DNA from: Acetobacter lovaniensis
Lineage (GTDB): Bacteria > Pseudomonadota > Alphaproteobacteria > Acetobacterales > Acetobacteraceae
NCBI RefSeq assembly: GCF_014207635.1
Contig: NZ_JACHIE010000001.1
Location: 558,001 to 622,000 of the forward strand
DNA: 64,000 nt
Direction: 5' to 3'
The notes beneath the pieces are model-generated. The model did no database searches, was not told where the DNA came from, and saw only the letters and a program-made list of their open reading frames with translations. The position numbers and the translations under genes are program-made. Of the stretch, positions 61,329-64,000 are shown one piece after another (the stretch's first letter is position 1; each line of letters begins with the position of its first letter).

Positions 61329-62000
61329 TCACGCCAGGGCAAACTCTGCCAGTTCCGCCCGCAATGCCTCAATACCCAGCCCGGTCTGGCTGCTGGTAAG
61401 AGAAAGATGCGGAAAAGCGGCTGCATGGCGTGCAATTTCAGCCTCTACATCAGCCTGCTTGCGGGCCAGTGCGGTGGGCTTAACATCATCACACTTGGTC
61501 AGCACAACCTGAAAGCTGACAGCTGCACGATCCAGAAGCTTCATAACTTCCTGATCGTGCGTTTTCATTTCCACCCGTGCATCCAGCAGCAGCACGACCC
61601 TGCGCAGGCTGGGGCGGCCACGCAGGTAATCGAACATCATCTCCTGCCAGTCTTCCTTTACGGATTTGGCAGCGCGGGCATAGCCGTAGCCGGGCATGTC
61701 CACCAGCATCAGGCGCTGTGCGAGATCAAAGAAGTTGAGCTGCTTGGTCCGCCCCGGCTCGGACGAGGCGCGGGCCAGCGTCTTACGCCCCGTGAGGGCA
61801 TTGATCAGGCTGGACTTGCCCACATTGGAGCGCCCGGCAAATGCGATTTCAGGCAGTGTCTGCGGTGGCAGTTGGCCCAGCTTCTGAGCACCAAACACAA
61901 AATCGCATGAACCGGCAAAAAGCCGCCGCCCTTCTTCCAGAGCGGCGGCGATGTCTGCTTCGTCCTTCAGTTCGCGGAAAGAAGGCTCTTGATACGTCAT
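61329..62000 (-). CDS. engB: Ribosome-associated GTPase EngB (YsxC/YihA)
   Basis: The 223-residue GTPase helps assemble the large ribosomal subunit. G1 is GRSNVGKSS, the switch-II region holds DMPGYGYA and G4 is TKCD. Its start overlaps the yidC stop (61997-62000), so the two are coupled. Confidence 0.95.
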   Translation of the reverse strand: MTYQEPSFRELKDEADIAAALEEGRRLFAGSCDFVFGAQKLGQLPPQTLPEIAFAGRSNVGKSSLINALTGRKTLARASSEPGRTKQLNFFDLAQRLMLVDMPGYGYARAAKSVKEDWQEMMFDYLRGRPSLRRVVLLLDARVEMKTHDQEVMKLLDRAAVSFQVVLTKCDDVKPTALARKQADVEAEIARHAAAFPHLSLTSSQTGLGIEALRAELAEFALA

Positions 62001-63769
62001 TTCTTGGCAACCAGTTGGGGCTTGGCGTCCGCCGCCTTAAGCCGACCCATGATGATAATCTGCTGTATGGCGGTCAGCACGTTGCTCCAGCAGTAGTAAA
62101 TGACCAGACCCACGGGCTGCCGCGCCATGAAGAAGGTGAACAGCAGCGGAATAAACATCATCACCTTCTGCTGTGCGGGGTCCATGCTGGTGGAACTCGC
62201 ACTGACCTTCTGCATGACAAACATGGTCGCACCGTAAATGATGGGCCACGCCCCAAGCGTGAGGATGGGCATGATCTGCGCCGGATCAAAGGGGATCAGA
62301 CCGAACAGATTGAAGATATTGGTCGGGTCCTGAGCAGAAAGGTCCTTCACCCAGCCAATAAAGGGCGCATGTCGCATTTCAATCGTGACATACAGATCCT
62401 TGTAAAGGCACCAGAACACGGGAGCCTGAATGAACAGGGGCAGGAAGCCGCCAAACAGACTTACATTTTCCTTGCGATACAGCATCATGATCTGCTGCTG
62501 CATCACCACCGGATCATCCTTGTGGCGTGCCCGGATCAGGTCCACCTGCGGCTTCAGGCGGGAGGTCTTCCAGGTCATGCGCATCTGCTTGATGGTCAGC
62601 GGCAGGAAGGCCACCTTCACAATAACCGTAAAGGTCAGCAGCGCCAGACCAAAGCTGCCCAGATGGCTGTTCAGCCAGTCCAGCACAAAAAACACAGGAC
62701 GGGTCAGGAAGGAAAGCCACCCGAAGTCCACGGCCTTCCAGAACATGGGAATATGCAGGTCGTGTTCGTACTGCTCAAGCAGCCGCACTTCCTTGGCGCC
62801 AGCAAACACATGCGCCTGAGTGGAAATGGTCTGCCCTGCCCCCACCTGCATGGGAGCCGTTGCCGTAAACCCGACCTGATACTGCGTCTGCGCAGCCTGC
62901 CACGCATACGTCCCCACCACGCTGGCAGCCTGATCGGGCACAATGGCCATAAGCCAGTATTTGTCGGTAATCCCGGCCCAGCCACCTGTACCCTGATGGC
63001 TCCAGGCCACGTTTTCAGGCGGCACACCGTCATTACGGACGGATTTGTAGGACCCTTCGTTCAGGCGGCCATCAATGACCGAAATCGGGCCTTCATGCAC
63101 CAGCATACCGCCGGTTTCTTCCGGGGTGTAACCACGGTTCACACGGTAGTAGGGGTACAGGGCAATGCTCTGCCCCGTTGCATTGTGCACGCGCTGGGTG
63201 ACCGTGAACATATAGTCCTTGTCCACCCCAAGAGCGACTTCAAACGTCAGCCCCGCGCCGTTGTCCCAACTCAGGGTCAGCGGGTGTTCGCCATCAAGCT
63301 GCGTGCCGGAGGCTTTCCACAATGTGTGAGCGTTCGGCAGGGCGACCGGCACATCGGACGATGCGGCGCGCCAGCCGAAATCCACATAGTCAGCCCGCTT
63401 GGTATCCACAGGGCTGAGAACGCGTACGTCCGGACTGTTGGGCTTTACGGTCTCGCGGTACTGTTTGAGCACCAGATCATCCAGCCGGGCACCACGCAGG
63501 TTGATGCTCCCCTGAACGGACGGGGCATTAATGGCAATACGGGTATCCGGCCCATCGGGCACATCCGCCACCGCCGCACTGGCGGCCTGCGCGGTTGCTG
63601 CCTGACCCGCGCCAGCCGCAGCCGCCGAGGCTGGAGCCGTCTGGCTGGCCACATTCTGAGTTACCTGCGGAGCAGGCTGATGTGCCGGAGTCTGGGGAAA
63701 GAAGTAATCAAACCCGATAAGAACCAGAGCTGACAACAGCGTTGCCAGTATGAGACGTTTTGAATCCAT
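61997..63769 (-). CDS. yidC: Membrane protein insertase YidC
   Basis: The 590-residue insertase has an N-terminal signal-anchor (LILATLLSALVLIGFDYFF), an Ala/Gln-rich linker, a large periplasmic beta-sandwich (residues 95-350) and five C-terminal membrane helices with the catalytic groove. It inserts proteins alone or with SecYEG. The start at 63769 (MDSKRLILA) fits the family. The rnpA end lies 126 bases upstream, with no recognisable yidD between. Confidence 0.95.
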   Translation of the reverse strand: MDSKRLILATLLSALVLIGFDYFFPQTPAHQPAPQVTQNVASQTAPASAAAAGAGQAATAQAASAAVADVPDGPDTRIAINAPSVQGSINLRGARLDDLVLKQYRETVKPNSPDVRVLSPVDTKRADYVDFGWRAASSDVPVALPNAHTLWKASGTQLDGEHPLTLSWDNGAGLTFEVALGVDKDYMFTVTQRVHNATGQSIALYPYYRVNRGYTPEETGGMLVHEGPISVIDGRLNEGSYKSVRNDGVPPENVAWSHQGTGGWAGITDKYWLMAIVPDQAASVVGTYAWQAAQTQYQVGFTATAPMQVGAGQTISTQAHVFAGAKEVRLLEQYEHDLHIPMFWKAVDFGWLSFLTRPVFFVLDWLNSHLGSFGLALLTFTVIVKVAFLPLTIKQMRMTWKTSRLKPQVDLIRARHKDDPVVMQQQIMMLYRKENVSLFGGFLPLFIQAPVFWCLYKDLYVTIEMRHAPFIGWVKDLSAQDPTNIFNLFGLIPFDPAQIMPILTLGAWPIIYGATMFVMQKVSASSTSMDPAQQKVMMFIPLLFTFFMARQPVGLVIYYCWSNVLTAIQQIIIMGRLKAADAKPQLVAKK

Positions 63770-63895
63770 GAGCTCTGGCCTACAGGCCCCCTGCACATAA
63801 CAAAAGTGGAAAACTCAACACCCACCCCAAGGGGCGGTCTTGAACGGCACAACCGTGTTCCAGCGCAGGATTGACAGGAATGCAAGACGGGACAT

Positions 63896-64000
63896 TCACG
63901 ACTCCCGCATACAGAGTTTCAACGCTTTCCGAAAATCGGCCACCAGTGCGTCAAAAGAGCGGTCGCGCGTGGCACCCCGCCCTATCAGCACCAGATCAAG
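63896..64000 (-). CDS. rnpA: Ribonuclease P protein component, C-terminal fragment
   Basis: The last 34 codons are in the window: LDLVLIGRGATRDRSFDAL, then VADFRKALKLCMRES. The VLIGRG-type strand and the final helix are typical of the RnpA C-terminus, and the position upstream of yidC agrees. RnpA assists the RNase P RNA in maturing tRNA 5' ends. The rest of the gene lies beyond the window. Confidence 0.85.
   Translation of the reverse strand, partial: LDLVLIGRGATRDRSFDALVADFRKALKLCMRES

Noticed and set aside
61841-63733. 630-codon plus-strand frame opposite yidC
   Set aside because: Antisense shadow of yidC, rich in His/Gln/Gly with no domain; YidC itself is unambiguous.
63817-63897. 26-codon frame between rnpA and yidC considered as a yidD remnant
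   Set aside because: It lacks the CRFYPSCSEYA-type YidD motif and is too short; reported only as absence of yidD.

Overview
This window looks like chromosomal core DNA of an acetic acid bacterium (Acetobacteraceae, most likely Acetobacter or a close relative). It is GC-rich and densely coded, and the proteins read like members of that family throughout. Several blocks keep a gene order typical of alphaproteobacteria: rnd-kdsD-lptC-lptA-lptB, rnpA-yidC-engB-argB-dapD-dapE, and def-fmt-truA. The genus is inferred from recognition of protein and gene-order patterns; no search was run. About 60 protein genes, one tRNA gene and several clear terminators can be supported. I saw no insertion sequence, prophage, CRISPR array or rRNA.

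Region by region. 1-2.2 kb (minus): methionine salvage (mtnD partial, mtnB), a lone tatA, a CHAP-domain lipoprotein and recX. 2.3-7.1 kb (plus): argD-argF-unknown-hslO followed by a lipoprotein gene, preceded by an Arg-rich mini-ORF that overlaps a terminator-like hairpin. 7.2-12.2 kb: hrpB, then a small minus-strand pair (a CowN-like protein and a CooA-like CRP/FNR regulator with a CooA-type palindrome between them), then a DegP-type protease. 12.2-26.7 kb: mixed housekeeping genes (aldo/keto reductase, holC, pepA, cysQ, sua5, an FAD-linked D-2-hydroxyacid dehydrogenase, pduO-type cobalamin adenosyltransferase, rlmM-like, acsA) and several unknown membrane or secreted proteins. 27.2-35 kb: a proline/amino-acid block with a GntR regulator, a type-B PutA lacking the DNA-binding domain, an APC-family permease and an outer-membrane beta-barrel protein. 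35.5-44 kb: tRNA-Gly(CCC), radA, mlaE-mlaF, a small lipoprotein, an MscS-type channel, dnaB and gmk. 44.3-54 kb: a short-chain dehydrogenase, an NCS1 permease, rlmB, the RNase D-to-lptB envelope operon, a MOSC protein and hpf. 54-64 kb: hsp20 with a DUF1150 gene, def-fmt-truA, then convergent dapE-dapD-argB-engB-yidC and the end of rnpA.

How it fits together. Arginine synthesis (argD, argF, argB) and lysine/peptidoglycan synthesis (dapD, dapE) lie in separate operons. KdsD and LptA/B/C serve Kdo supply and LPS transport, while MlaE/F, an OM barrel and several lipoproteins also serve the envelope. AcsA and a D-2-hydroxyacid dehydrogenase fit oxidative acetate and hydroxyacid metabolism. The most unusual content is the cowN/cooA-like pair. 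CowN is known for protecting nitrogenase from carbon monoxide, yet no nif gene is seen here and rpoN is missing from its usual place between lptB and hpf. Other signals worth attention are the arginine-leader-like attenuator before argD, a perfect AT-rich palindrome before putA and a perfect hairpin before hpf.
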